From assembly GCF_949628265.1 (NCBI RefSeq), contig NC_088786.1, positions 24,387,681 through 24,451,680 of the forward strand: 64,000 bases of DNA, in the 5' to 3' direction. How positions within the stretch are numbered: the stretch's first letter is position 1; every line of letters begins with the position of its first letter. This DNA is from Cloeon dipterum. Taxonomy: Eukaryota > Arthropoda > Insecta > Ephemeroptera > Baetidae. The position numbers and the translations under genes were made by a program. The notes under the pieces were generated by a model. The model did no database searches. It had not been told where the DNA came from and saw only the letters and a program-made list of their open reading frames with translations. Below are positions 1 to 12,200 of this stretch, one piece after another.

Positions 1-158
1 GGTCACTTTTTGGTGCAAGCAGAGGGGTCACTTTTTGGTGCAAGCAGGGGGGTCATTTTTTGCTGCAAGCAGGAAGGTCCGTTTTTTGTGCGAGGGGCCG
101 TTTTTCTGTTTTTGGTGCTAGCAGGAGGGTCTGTATTTGGTGCTATTAGAATTACATA
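1..158. repeat. Degenerate ~25-bp minisatellite
   Basis: About five to six head-to-tail copies of a unit beginning GGTCACTTTTTGGTGCAAGC can be read from the first base. The first two copies are nearly identical and the later ones diverge in sequence and length, so the array probably continues to the left of the window. It has no coding sense; the short minus-strand ORF across it is an effect of the repeat. Confidence 0.85.
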
Positions 159-160
159 AA

Positions 161-330
161 AGTTGCGGGTTTGCCGAGTCAACCCGCACACGAACCAAAC
201 CACACTACGCCAACCCGCACCCGCAATCCGATTTTGATTTGCAAAATCTGGACCCGCACGCGCGGGTTTGGTGCGGGTTTTGCGGGTTCAACCCTCAAAC
301 CCGCGACCCGCGCAAAGCACTAGTTTGCTG
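161..330. repeat. GCGGGTTTG/CAAACCCGC-rich repeat, possible DNA-transposon end
   Basis: The segment is made almost entirely of short direct and inverted copies of CGGGTT and AACCCG, with a few unique bases between them. Read on the minus strand from about 330 it starts TAGTGCTTTGCGCGGGT, which resembles the ends of some hAT-type elements. I found no matching opposite end or target-site duplication, so the transposon reading is an inference. The + strand ORF that starts here and runs to 762 is not convincing as a gene. Confidence 0.45.
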
Positions 331-1172
331 TTGTGCGTCTCACAGCGCGGCAACGCAGCCAGCTCGCCTCTCAAAGTGTTGCTTTTCACAAAAATTCAAA
401 CCCGCTTTGGCACGTTCGCGTTTCTGCGCTACACGCAGCGCGACGGACGACTCAAATCTTTTTTAAATATGTTATTTATGTGGGGTGCCGTTAAGTGTCC
501 TACTATAGAAAAGTGTTCTAAAAGGGGGTACTCTGAAAGTGTCTTTCCTTCACATGTAATGTTTTTCAATGTATTTGACCCAAGCAAGAATAAACAAGAA
601 TGTAATCTAGAATATTGTGTTCTAAAGACAATCCGCCCTCCAAGTTATCAGAAAGTGTCCTATAAAGAAAAGATACATGTATATTTTCGCGATACTCATG
701 AAAACATTATATTTTTTACTTTTAAAATTTCAAGTTGGATAGTATTGCAGTTGGAACTTTAAACAAAGCTGTTGAGCTATTTTCCAGTTAGCATGAGTCG
801 GAATCATAATAGGTCTCTTCTTCGCTCTTTGACCCATTTAATCATTTTTAGTCTTAAAATGCACGGGGTTGTAAGCAGTGGGTTGGCCCGTATAGTATAT
901 ATATGTATGTTAATCTCTCTTGCATCCATTGTCTTAGTAGCCCTCTGAATTTTCTTGTCCTGCCAAAGCCTGTTTCAAGCGTCTCTCCCTTTTATTTCCC
1001 TCAGTTTAGCTTCATTGATTAAAACAAATTAAAGAGTGAAAAATAATGACTAATTAAAGTGGCGCTACCAGCCATCGTCTTGTTCTTAGGAACCACATAG
1101 AGCATATCGTAGGACACTTTGATGGCACTGATAGAGACCAACGCCCTACACTACTTATGTTTTGTATTTCAG
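331..1172. other. Upstream part of IFT43, no resolved feature
   Basis: No clear exon is visible. The missing 5' coding part of IFT43 may lie here or to the left of the window. One weak candidate first exon is an ATG at 793 (or the in-frame ATG at 859) that ends at 870 before GTAAGC. Its phase fits the exon at 1173, but the encoded peptide does not resemble the known acidic IFT43 N-terminus. Confidence 0.3.
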
Positions 1173-1946
1173 GGCCCGGCGCCGCAACCACCAAAGTCTA
1201 AGCGAACTGGAGTTTGGGGAGACACTATTTTCCAAAGCAACAAGTAATTTTTCTCTTATTCTCACTATTTTATTTTATTGATTTTTTTTGTTAGAGAGAC
1301 TACCATAGCAGCTCCAGCAAAGCTCTCCCCTGATGCTGATAAAGGTGAGATTTTACAGCAGCGATGAAACAAATTAAAAATACATAATATGTTAAGCAAC
1401 ATAAAATTGATTTGTAGATTGTTTATTCATTTATGCGAACTTTACAGATATTCCAGTAATTCCAGATCTAGATGATTTGCAAGAAGAAGAGTTTGCTTCC
1501 CAGATAGCAAAGGCTCCTTCGTAAGCACATTTTTAGATTCATTTTATAGAACATCTGAAATTTTTAGTTTTGGTCGTCTCATCAAGACTGAAATAATTCG
1601 TCTGTCTTTAATTTTCTTCTTCTATGAAATATTGGCCATTTTATCATTCTCTTATTGTTTCAGGGTTGCAGTAAACCGTGTGGCTGCGTACAAGGAGCTT
1701 GACAGCGATCTATTCCAGCATACTGCGTTTGCGAAAATTGAAGATATCAGCCTGCGACTCTTAACCACAGTGCTCTCTCCTGAATCTGATCTCAAAGAGG
1801 TAATCAGTGATCATGTGGAGAAAATTCTCTTAAATTATTTAACATTTCATTATTTTCAGTCTGATTTACCTTGGACTTGGGAGAGTTTGTTTACTGAAGT
1901 TGCGTCCCAGGTCTCAAGCGAAAACATGAAGAGTCCTTGTGAATAG
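1173..1946 (+). CDS. IFT43: Intraflagellar transport protein 43 (IFT43), 5' end missing
   Basis: This is a subunit of the IFT-A complex, which drives retrograde transport in cilia. Five exons splice in frame: 1173-1243, 1295-1344, 1448-1520, 1664-1799 and 1860-1946, giving 138 C-terminal residues and a TAG stop. The family's landmarks occur in order: the RTGxWxD motif in the first exon, then DIPVIPDL followed by an acidic QEEEF stretch, a YKELDSDL block, LLTTVLSP, and the terminal PWTWESLFTEV box. Introns are 51 to 143 bp with canonical GT/AG ends and the phases close (2,1,2,0). Vertebrate IFT43 has roughly 50 more N-terminal residues; that exon is not identified here. It lies upstream of an RNF19-type gene and close to DRC1, another ciliary gene. 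The identification rests on remembered family motifs, and I consider it firm. Confidence 0.92.
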
Positions 1947-2112
1947 GATTCTAAATCTGCACGTTGCGATTCTAGATTTGTATCTCTACGCGCTAATCTT
2001 TTAAAATAACACTACACAAATCCGTCCATTTTATGCTGTTGCACAAAGATTTAATTTAATGAACCCTTTATTGTAAATTAGTATTTTTGGTGGTAGCAAT
2101 GGAATTGAGGTG

Positions 2113-2118
2113 AATAAA
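2113..2118 (+). terminator. Likely IFT43 polyadenylation signal
   Basis: An AATAAA hexamer lies 167 bases after the IFT43 stop codon. It is the first canonical signal I see after the stop and is the likely 3' processing site. No transcript evidence is available. Confidence 0.5.
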
Positions 2119-3545
2119 TTGACCTAAATAAGTGCATTAAACTAAGTATATATTTATTTCATGTATAATATTAGAGAATTTAGTTCTTTCGTAGGATCCA
2201 CAACGAAGGGCTGCCACAAATCAACTGTCAATTTTTCAATAATAATTCCTTACATTAAATTAAATACAATTTCAATCGCATGTTAAAGGCCTTTCTATTT
2301 CTTCCACTATACTAAAATAATGCCAAAAACGTTGAATTCTTACTCCTGAAGATCACACATGGAAAATTTGGACAGAAAGAGGAAAACATAGCCTTTTTGT
2401 GAACAAAATCATAATTTTATCATATTTATAAAGTCCAACTATTTTTATTGCTTTATTTTCCTTTCGTCTAATTTGATGAATATAGACCACAGTAAAAATT
2501 TAGAAATTCTTTTCATTGAGCGCTGCAGGACCAAAAGATTCCCCCTCTAGCTCCGTTAGGTTGGCAAGCTAACATAAAGTAATGCAAGAGCAAAAAAACA
2601 GAATCTGTCACAAAACGGGAAACTAAAAGGTGTTCCTGCAATAATCTAGTTGAAATATGCAAGTAAGAACGTCATAGACAGAGAGTGAGTTTTATTGTGG
2701 AGTTTTCTATTCATTCCTCTTTCTTTTTGTATTTATTATTATTTCTATTTCGTATTTTAGTTGGTTGGTTAAGTTGGCAGCCAGGTCGTTCCACTCTTCC
2801 TGTCCCCACCCACCGTTAGCGAGAAAGACACAAGACAGTAAAATCAGATGGTATCCGCTGTGTTCACACCTAAAAATACAAGCCTTGTTCATTTTTATCC
2901 CTCTGACCTAGACTAAGGGTTGGTCTTTCCATCAGTCACACTGTGAAATCGGCCTGATCCTGGAAATGAGGTGATTAATCGCCGCGCAGATTGTGAAAGT
3001 GCAGGTAAAACGATCACTTTCCGCACGGGGTTTGGCTTTGTTTATATGTATGTATGTAATGGTGATTCCATTTTCCTTGCAAGCCGTGTCTCCCGACATT
3101 AATGACGCACTCGAGATATAATGCACCCATGATCCCATCTGCTCTGACATGATTTGATTAACGATCGAGACCCTGGAGTTTCGTGTGTCCGCAAGTCGCG
3201 AGTCTTATTAACCTACATAATTTGCAATGAGGTCATCAGTTATAGTTGATCAGCGGCAGCTTTCCCATCTGTCACGTAACAAATGAATGGTTCTGTGGTT
3301 GATTTCTCGCCGATTTTTGCCCTTTCTTTTTTAACGGGCAATCAGAATCAAATTTTCCTGCGCAATACCAACGCGCTCAAAGGTCGCGCGTGTTTGTTTT
3401 TCATTGTCAGTATTGTCATTTCATTATTGTTAGTAACATTATGCGTACTTCCTACTCAAACATCATAATGCATACTTTTGTTTCGATTTATGACTGTTTG
3501 CTTGTTTCACTCTTACTCACTGCTGGTTGTATGTTCCATGGTTTA
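2119..3545. other. Intergenic spacer and 5' region of the RNF19-type gene
   Basis: AT-rich spacer without a recognisable gene. The two short minus-strand ORFs (2707-2892 and 2932-3150) have no recognisable family. The promoter and any 5' UTR exon of the downstream ligase gene should lie here. A possible splice acceptor (GTTTAG ending at 3546) sits nine bases before the start codon at 3556, suggesting an untranslated first exon upstream. Confidence 0.45.
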
Positions 3546-3555
3546 GTGTGCAATC

Positions 3556-6500
3556 ATGAGTAAGAAGTTGAGCAAGAAGCAAACTCCAAGCAATGAGGAG
3601 CAGCCAACATGTTCCTCGACTACTGGAACCACGAATAGCAGGAATCAGCCTCGCTTCCTGTCCAGACACACCCTCCAGAGGCTACTATACCGATCCCTTC
3701 CTGGTAGAACGCGTAGCAACAATCACAGATCGGCTCCTCGAAAAAGCCAAGGTGCGTAATGCTGAAAAATTCATCCATCCCGCCTCAATATGTTATGTTC
3801 ACTCCTCAGCTAAAGAGACTGCGACCAAATCCACATCCACAACCGAAGTGCAGAGTGTTGAAGTAGATGCCCAATCCCAATCCAGCTCACCATTGTCTCA
3901 GCACAAGCAGTTGCCAATGTCACCCTTGCCTTCGCCTGCTTCAACGCCTTCATCTTCGTCAGAACTCCACCCGCTACCCCAGGAGAAATTGGTGAAGAGT
4001 AAACAGGTATGAAAAATACAGTAAACCATCTGACTTAGAACTAGATTGAATATAATCCAGAACCTGGAATGTCCACTGTGTCTGTCCGAACTACCCGAGC
4101 CATGTTTTCCATCACTTTCAACTTGCGAGCATAGGTCGTGCTACGACTGCTTACAGCAGTACTTGAAAGTGGAGATATCTGAGTCTCGCACATCTATAGC
4201 CTGTCCAGAATGCTCTGAGCGTCTACACCCGAATGGTAATTAATTTTCAGATAGCAGATTTTTTTCCTTGCACTTCACCTTTATTTTTAGCTGCCTGAAA
4301 TATTATTTAAAGTTTGAACAAAATGTTGATAGTTAAATACAAAAATATTATCTCTTGTTTCTAAGCTGTAAAATTTTTGGTTTCTTTCAAGTATGGTCAC
4401 TTATCACCTTCACAATTTAAAACCATTGAAAATCACGCTATAAGCCTTTTTGTATGCAAAATATCAATGCTCCCTCCTCAATCCTCCAGATGTGAGGATG
4501 ATTCTGAATGACTCAAACATCTACACCAAGTACGAGGACTTCATGGTGCGCCGCGTGCTGGCGACCGATCCTGACACTCGATGGTGTCCACAACCTGACT
4601 GCAGTTTTGCTGTCATCGCCAGTGGATGTGCCAGCTGTCCTAAAATAAAATGCCAACGACCTGGCTGCCCTGGCGTGTTTTGTTACCACTGCAAGGCAGA
4701 CTGGCACCCAAATCAGACTTGCGACGCCGCCAGGACCCAAAGGAAACCAACAGTCGTTGGCGCAGATCCAACCACCTCAGGAGGCATTTCTTCGTCATTT
4801 CAGCCATCATCGTCGCCTTCAATCTTTGGACTTTCAACCTCAAGTGCGATAAAATTAAATACAATTATTTTTCCATTTTTACACCATCATGTTGCAGGAG
4901 ATTCTGATATAAAACCATGCCCAAGATGCTCTGTGCTGATCGTCAAAATGGATGATGGCTCTTGCAATCACATGACTTGCGCTGTGTGTGGAGCTGAGTT
5001 CTGCTGGCTCTGCATGAAGGAGATCAGCGATCTCCATTACTTGAGGTGATTTTTAATTGATGAGGATCTGGTTTCTCTTGAGTGGAATCAAGCTGTGACA
5101 TAATTGTAAACTGCCTGGTTCTAAATCCTTCCTATATTTCAAAAAGTAGATTATGTTGCAGGCACTGATTAGTTGTTCAACTTGCATTGCTAGTTTGAAT
5201 ATTAATAATTTCTAAGTACGAGTAAACTTATTTTGTCTTAAGGATGGTGTTTACCTTCCTTATTGTTGTCAATATTAAATGAAATTAAATTTTTTGACCA
5301 ATATTTATTATTGTGTCCAATTTTAGTCCATCTGGATGCACATTTTGGGGAAAGAAACCATGGTCACGGAAGAAGAAGATCCTATGGCAACTGGGAATGT
5401 TAGTTGGAGCGCCGGTTGGAATTGGCCTGGTAGCTGGGATTGCCTTACCCGCAATGACCATTGGTAATGACGTCAATGCGCCTCATTTGTTATTCATCTG
5501 TTATGCAACTTCCTTAGGGATTCCTGTGTGGGTCGGTCGAAAGCTCTATGGCAGATACAGATACATGAGCAAGCACAAGCGCAATTTGCTAATCACCAGT
5601 GGCGTCATTTCCTCAGTATGTGTCTGACTCTCTTGAGGCGCCTCTTTTATTTACTGTTTTTCTGGTCACTTGCTTACAGATTTTAGTGTCTCCCTTTGTC
5701 GCTCTCACAGTAGTTAGTATTGGAGTGCCTATCCTCCTTTTCTATATTTACGGCGTGGTGCCTGTGTCCCTGTGCCGTTCTGGAGGCTGTGATGTGTCAA
5801 CAAGTGGATCTGGATTTCACTTTGACTTTGATGACTACAGTGACGCTGATGAGGATGAAGATGGAGAAGACGGAAGTGAAAGAAAGGGAAGTGGATCAGA
5901 GGGAAAGCGCAGACACCACATGGTCACCACGGAGCTTGGTGCCAGGCTTGGCTACAGAGGAGGAAATATTGCAGGTGAGTTATTATTTATGATTATGACC
6001 GATTCTAAGTATTCAAACCGCTTGATTATTGGTTAGGGAAATTGTTTAATCACAAAGATTCACTGCAGAGGAATAAACAATAATATGTTACCGAAGAATG
6101 TCTTGTGTTCAAATATATACTTGGACTCGGCGCGTTCTGTGGAATTCTATTGTCATCTCACTTCGTGCATATGAAGCCAATTTATTGGTTTATCATTTAC
6201 ACAATGTGGATACACAAAACAAATTGAACAATACCTAAAATTACATTGAATCCTTGACAAATTTCAAACTCATTTGTAAATGTTTGGATTAAGCAGGATA
6301 TACAGTAAATAATGGTTTTACCAAATTGTAAAACATAGTTAAAGTAGTACAATTTACAACTCAAACTTAACCACTCTTCTTGGAATCAAGTGGTATGTGG
6401 AATTGTAGTAATGTAAATTTGACTTTATTTAATGATTTTGGCAGTCTTTTCTAGAATTAAGTGCAGTTTATGCATTATTTTAACATGGAAAAATATTAAT

Positions 6501-8235
6501 ATATCTTGTAAATTCAAAGTAAATTATAGTACCTTACATAAAACTAAAAGGAGTTAAATAAGTAGTTACTAAATATTGCGAAGAACTTTGGAAGTAGTTA
6601 CTAAATATTGCGAAGAACTTTGGGTCAGCACGTCAGCAGTCATGTATTTTCTCTTATGTTATCACGATTTTTCTTGTTCTTCCACGCGCCATAAAGCTTT
6701 ACTAGCCCTCTTTTGAAGGCCCATTGTGATTTGTGCAAAATTCATTTGATAAATATTAAGAAAATAGGGTTTTTTTCTAAATTAGAACAAAATTTGCAGA
6801 AAATGGTATAACTTATTTTGATTATTCACTCTCCATGCAATTGAAGATATATTATGCGCTATAACTTTGCTTTTAATACAGTTAGAATAATAATACCTAA
6901 TTTCTTTAGCATTCCATTTTCGGGTACTACAAAAAATCCATTTTAATCACCAATGGGATAAAGCAGTTTAAAACCATTGTTAAAAATAAAATTTGAAAAT
7001 GATCTCATTCAAATAAATTTGAACACCAAATAATGACTAAAAAATAGGACAATTGATTTCTGTATTCCCAGTCCCATCGCACTGAAAAGTCGATAATTCT
7101 TATTTTAGGGATATATTTAGATTCAAAGTGATTTTATTGCGGATCAGCAGAGCAACTATGCTCCACACCTCCCCACATTTAGAACACAACAGATAAAAAT
7201 ACATTTTTTTTATAACAGAGGGAAATAAAGAAAATCAGTCAGTAAGTTCAGTATTTGGCAAGAAAAATTTGCCTCACTTTTTGTTTGAATGCAATAGAGT
7301 ATATTTATTCCCAACTCGTGCATTTTTGTCTTGAAACCCTTGAAACAGAGAATTTGAACAACTGTCATCTCTGATTTTAGATGCAGTTCCAATGGATGCT
7401 TCAAGTCATAAAGGAACAAACCCATCTATTGGGGAGGCATCTCTATCCATGGACTCTGGAAGCCATGTTGTTGAGCATGACGATGATGATGATGTAGAGA
7501 AAGCAACTAACAAATTAGAAACAAGTACACACACATTCTCACTATCACCAACACCATTTTCTCAACGTTTATAATTGTTTTGCAGGGAACAAGAAGGGTC
7601 GCAGCATAGAGATCCAAGCTGACGTTCAAGCTCACAGACATAGTCTGTGCAGCGAGGACACCGTTGATTCAGAAAAGTCTGGCAACACTCTGGACGACGG
7701 CGCTGCGTCTACAAGGGCACTCGCGGGCTCAGTTTTGAGCTACAAGGTGAAATCACATGCTGCAGTGGAATTAATAAGAGATTGACGCAATTTGCTTGGC
7801 AGGTTTACTCTGAAACTGGCAGCAAATCGGCCCCTGTCACTGACGCGAGCGTCGAAGTGCACCTAAACCAACCAAGCAGCAGTAGAAGTAGTACCCCGCA
7901 GCACAGAGAGAAGAAGGTGTTGCTTGATGAGGCTAGGTCAAGAAAGTCTCAAGAGGTATGCAGAGTTTGTTTGTAAAGATTCCACTCTAATATCACGTTT
8001 TGCACTTCAGGAGTCTGATATTAGCCTTGAACACGTGAGGTTTGATGATAACGTTAGCGTTTACAATGAGATAAGCAGCGAGAAGGTGGTGTCTGTGTCA
8101 CGCTCTCCATCAATGAAGGATGGCAAGAAGTCTCCTTCGGGCAGCCAGAGGAGTTCAACTTCTGTTGGTAGAGCCATCAGACATCTGCTGATGAGCTCGA
8201 GGAAGGAAAAGGTTGATCCTGAACAACTTGCGTAG
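3556..8235 (+). CDS. Rnf19: RNF19-type (dorfin) RBR E3 ubiquitin ligase
   Basis: This is a membrane-anchored RING-between-RING ubiquitin ligase. Twelve coding exons: 3556-3751, 3810-4006, 4061-4235, 4490-4843, 4898-5045, 5327-5463, 5518-5615, 5680-5974, 7381-7524, 7586-7746, 7803-7955 and 8011-8235, total 2283 nt (760 aa). A 58-bp intron at 3752-3809 joins two different reading frames, which favours the ATG at 3556 over the one at 3593. RING1 starts at C135/C138. The IBR spans C222 to C267, with CPQPDC and HPNQTC boxes. RING2 runs from C315 to about C346, and C330 in the DGSCNHM motif is the expected catalytic cysteine. Two hydrophobic segments follow (about 375-405 and 426-460), then the family's CRSGGC and NPSIGE motifs and a Ser-rich tail. 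Human RNF19A has 838 residues, so length and domain order agree. Confidence 0.96.
4844..4897 (+). other. 54-bp stop-free intron between the IBR and RING2 domains
   Basis: The intron starts GTGCGA and ends TTGCAG. It is 54 bases long, a multiple of three, and has no stop in frame, so retention would add 18 residues between the IBR and RING2. Its AT-rich composition and the alignment with vertebrate RNF19 both argue that it is normally removed. Confidence 0.8.
5464..5517 (+). other. 54-bp stop-free intron at the end of the first membrane segment
   Basis: It starts GTAATG and ends CCTTAG. Removing it restores the family sequence MTIGIPVWVG exactly. It is again 54 bases and stop-free, so the unspliced message would stay open and gain 18 residues next to the first membrane helix. 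Confidence 0.85.
5975..7380 (+). other. Large intron of the RNF19-type gene
   Basis: A 1406-bp, strongly AT-rich intron, by far the longest in this gene. It contains one 32-bp tandem duplication (listed separately) and otherwise no exon, RNA gene or element that I can recognise. Confidence 0.7.
6560..6623. repeat. Two tandem copies of a 32-bp unit
   Basis: The unit begins AAGTAGTTACTAAATATTGC and is repeated exactly, head to tail, inside the large intron of the RNF19-type gene. The perfect identity suggests a recent local duplication. Confidence 0.9.
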
Positions 8236-9201
8236 ATGTTATTAAGATGCCAAACGAGGTGATATTGTCAAGACTTGAAACCCTTGTCCTCTTGAAGTAA
8301 CATCAACTGAAAGGCAAAATTTGACGAATATGAATTTCAAATCAACACAATATCCATGTCATTTATGTAATGTTCAAAGTGATAAGCTCAATATCTCAAA
8401 TTATAATTAGTGCTGGTTTACAATGAGGAGCAACAAAGATGGCAATGTCTGTTACACTAATGTTAAAATTCAAAAAGGATATCATGTTTATTTTAGATGT
8501 TGAAAATCTGATTCTCATAGTGTCGATTGAACACTCCAAGTGATAATTATCGCTCATACAAGATCAAAAGTTTAATGCCTAGTCCATGAACTCTTTTAAA
8601 AATACAGCAAGCTAGATTCACAACTCGGTTCAGGGTTCAATGGTCTTCTTGCTCTGTTTTCGCTTCCGTGGCTTCAATAACTAATTAATTATTCAATCAG
8701 GATTTTTGTAAATAAGCAAAGAGCTTAAAAATTATTACTAAGATGCGAAAATGCAACTCGAGCATTTTATGTTAAATGTATAATATAGGTTGGAAATAGA
8801 TCAACCAAAATTAAATTTTGATTTGTTCCTGTAGCACAATTTTTTAATGCATAAGCAGCTCTTGGAGAGTAACATATATAGAGCAAAATGAATGTGATTA
8901 TAGATATTATCCACCTTCATTCTTAGTATTGGATAAAAAAAACTCTTGGAACGTTTCAAGTTTGGTTGAATTTTTTTTTATAAATATGTAATTGTATTTT
9001 TGTTAAGCTTCAAATATATAACATCTGAAACGGCAATGAAATAAACGCTTGTGTTTTATTTGTAATCATCCATCTGGTGGAAACGATTGTGGGGGAGGAC
9101 CATTCACTACTAAGTTAAAATTAGTCAACAAATTTAGGTTTCCATGGTAGTAATTTGAGGTACGTTGACGCCAGTTGATGGTATTTGGTGATTCAGTGGC
9201 T
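8236..9201 (+). other. RNF19-type 3' UTR and spacer before DRC1
   Basis: AT-rich, without ORFs. The probable 3' UTR runs to the AATAAA at 9040-9045. Only about 140 bases then separate that site from the DRC1 start codon, so the DRC1 promoter must be compact or overlap the end of the upstream gene. Confidence 0.6.
9040..9045 (+). terminator. Likely polyadenylation signal of the RNF19-type gene
   Basis: AATAAA followed within about 15 bases by a GT-rich stretch (GTGTTTTATTTGT), the usual arrangement of a metazoan 3' processing site. It implies a 3' UTR of about 0.8 kb. Confidence 0.6.
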
Positions 9202-12200
9202 ATGGAGGAGGAAAATGAAAGGATTCACGCAAGAAAAGAAAGAATAAAGAACAGGCTGAAGGCGCAGCGAGGGTGAGAAAACCACTGATTTCTTAACTGC
9301 AACAGCAAGTGTAGAACAAATTAATGCACGCCCGAATTTGATATAGTGTTAGAAGGCCTTTTTCCGATTCAGATCAGCAAATTTTTTAGTGAAATTGATT
9401 AGTCACATGAGCTAAACAATTGAAATAGAGACACCTTTTGGTTTTCTAAAATTATTTTGGAAAAAAATGAATTTTTACTTGTCAGCGCATTTTAAAAGCA
9501 ACATTGGAGGGTGTTAAAAGGTATCCTCAAATATTTTTATAATCCAGATTAACCAAGAACAAGTGAAGTAAGTTGCAATAATTGTACTAGCTGCTGAAGA
9601 AAAATAAAATAAAAAAGGCGCCTTCTGAACTCTGTGCAAATCTGCAATTATCATTTTTCATTCTATTTTTATTTCTCCAAACAAATAACATATGTTTATC
9701 ACATTTGGGAGAATTAAGGCCTTTTTAATAACTAACTTTTGCAAATTTCCTTTTTTTTTCGAGATTTTCTGAGTTCTGTTAACTTTTTACGAGTTATTGA
9801 ACAAAATTCAAAGTTTATCGATTCTGATCAACTCTACGCCCCCTTAAAAATATCAAAATACTAACTCGATTTATACAATTGATTTTAATTCGAATTACCA
9901 ATTGAAAATTTTGGCAACTTTGTTCCTATAGTGAAGACATAAACCCTCCGCTTGTTGAATTTAATCAAGATGCAATTGAACTTCAGCTTCTTGAATCATC
10001 AACGGTTTTATCAACGTTACATTTGGAAAGTAACCTCTTGGTACGACAATTCAATAATTTCGAACGAGGCATATTTATTAGAGAAAATTCAGGTGCAAAA
10101 TGTCAGAGATGCTGGCGAGACTCGCAAAAAGTTGCAAATCTCGAGCGATTCGGAGAGGCGCCACGGCAGACAAGAGGATTTAGCGGCTGAGGCGCGCGCT
10201 TCATGGCAGAGAATCGAGGCTATTACGGCGCAATGGAAGCTTGCTGATCACAACAATGATGCTCTAGAATTAAACGCGCTCCTTGAAGCACAAAAAAGTA
10301 TTTTTTCTTAGAACTAAAATTAAATTTAAAATATAATATGCCAATATATTTTTGGGATAAAGAGAGCTGCGAAGAAGTGCTGGAGAAGAAGGACATGATA
10401 ATATCTCGACTAAAAAGTGAAATTTTGGAGAGGGATTGCTGGTACCAACAAACCCTTGATGAGCAATGGGAGGAATTAAAGGTTGCGGCACAAAGAGTGG
10501 ACCAGCAAGTAGAGGAATTGCAGCAAACGCACAGGGATGAGCTATCTCTGCTTGAGGTACAAAAACTTACAAATAAATCAGTTTGATTTCAATTTTTCTA
10601 ATCACATTTTTCAATTTGAACAGGCAGTAACCTCAAAATGTAGAGCAGACCAAATTGATCTAGGCTGCAGTCGATGGGAAGATTTGTGGGAAAATCTACG
10701 GCGAATGCTTAGTTTCACGGCGAGTGAAAGGGAACAGTTGCGCGAAGATCTGGCGTTGGATGAGGATCTTTTGCACGACAGACTCGCGCAATGTTTGCAT
10801 GAAGTACGACTTAAACTTCAAAAGCAATCGCAGGTAACAAACTTACTGTTGAATTTTCCTCATGATATTTCAGAACTACTTTCTTGTGCGAGATAGAGTT
10901 AAAAATTAAAAAGAATTAAATTTCACGTGATACCTTATTCTAACATATATAGTAAAACAAAAAGAAAACAGGATTTAAACTGAATTTTTTGACACAAAAG
11001 AAAAAAAAGCCTTTTCAACATAAACAATTTTAAGGGAAGAGGATGAAATTGTATTCGGATACTTGATTTTTCTTTACTTATATAGCTAATTGTAGCGGAT
11101 GTGTAGCCGAGCTCCTGCTCCTTTTTTTATTTTTGGTTCAGGGTGTATTGATAAATTATTGTTATATCAGGCACTGTGCTTGTTAGAAATTAGAAACAGA
11201 GAGATATCAATCAGATTTCGCCGGACTTTCAACCAGTTTGGTCGCATTTCTTAAAGTGCCAAGCGATTAACAGCGAAGGACCCAGATCAAGCTGGTAAAT
11301 TCTTGTTCTAATTTAAGTTGTTATCAGAGAATCGTATTTGAAAAATCATTTCTGAATTCTGAATTGAATTATGAACAACTTAAATCAAAACAAGAATTTA
11401 CCCGCTTGATCCCAGTTCCGGGTAATTCGCTGTTAACGCTTTAATTTTTTAGAGCACCAACCATCTCATTTAATAAATTTTACTATCAGCGTTTATAAAG
11501 CTTGTTTTGCGAAAAAATTAAACAAAGCAAACTATTAAAATTTATTTTCAAATTTTGCTGCTCCGTAAATTCAATTTAAAAATTCCTATCGAAATTTTGA
11601 TGAACATTAATTGAAAAGCAGAAAACCGGATCGAGCAGGATAACAAAAAATTAATATTGCAATGTCAAAAGAAACTACAGTAAAGGAGACTTATTTGTAT
11701 TGGAAGCTTTTAATTGCTTCTTTTGGTGCGAATAAAAATTTAATTTTATTACTTTTCATTTCATTGAGTCCATTATGTATTTTATTAACTTCCAAGGCTT
11801 AACAAGTTTTTCCCAGCTTACAATTATTAAAACATGTAATTTTGAATATGATAATACCTATAAAGTTAATTTATTTTGTATGTAATTAAACTTGAAGAAT
11901 ATTTTTATGTCGCACTGCTCTGTACTTATTTGGTATTATAAATTGATGATGTTCTTGGATTGTTTTGAACTATTTTTTAGCGCTAATAGCATTTTCTTTT
12001 AGCACTCTTGAACCAAAAGTTTCCTATAAAAAAATAAAGCGTGTTTTCTGTAGTTGCAAACAAACGTAATAAGAACATATAAGCTATAAGCATAGTCAGC
12101 AAGGAACGCTATGCATGCTGGAACAAAAGATAAAATTAAAAAAAACGAAAATTTGTTTTGCTTTACTTTGGGTTAAAAGTTTTTTTTTTTTTTGGAAAAA

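Noticed and set aside
268-762. 164-aa + strand ORF at the left end
   Set aside because: It starts inside the CGGGTT-rich repeat, has no recognisable domain, and its composition follows the underlying repeat and AT-rich DNA.
3593-4012. 139-aa ORF as the N-terminal exon of the RNF19-type gene
   Set aside because: A 58-bp intron inside it joins the frame starting at 3556 and leaves the rest of the exon in phase. The first 70 residues of this ORF are out of frame with that model.
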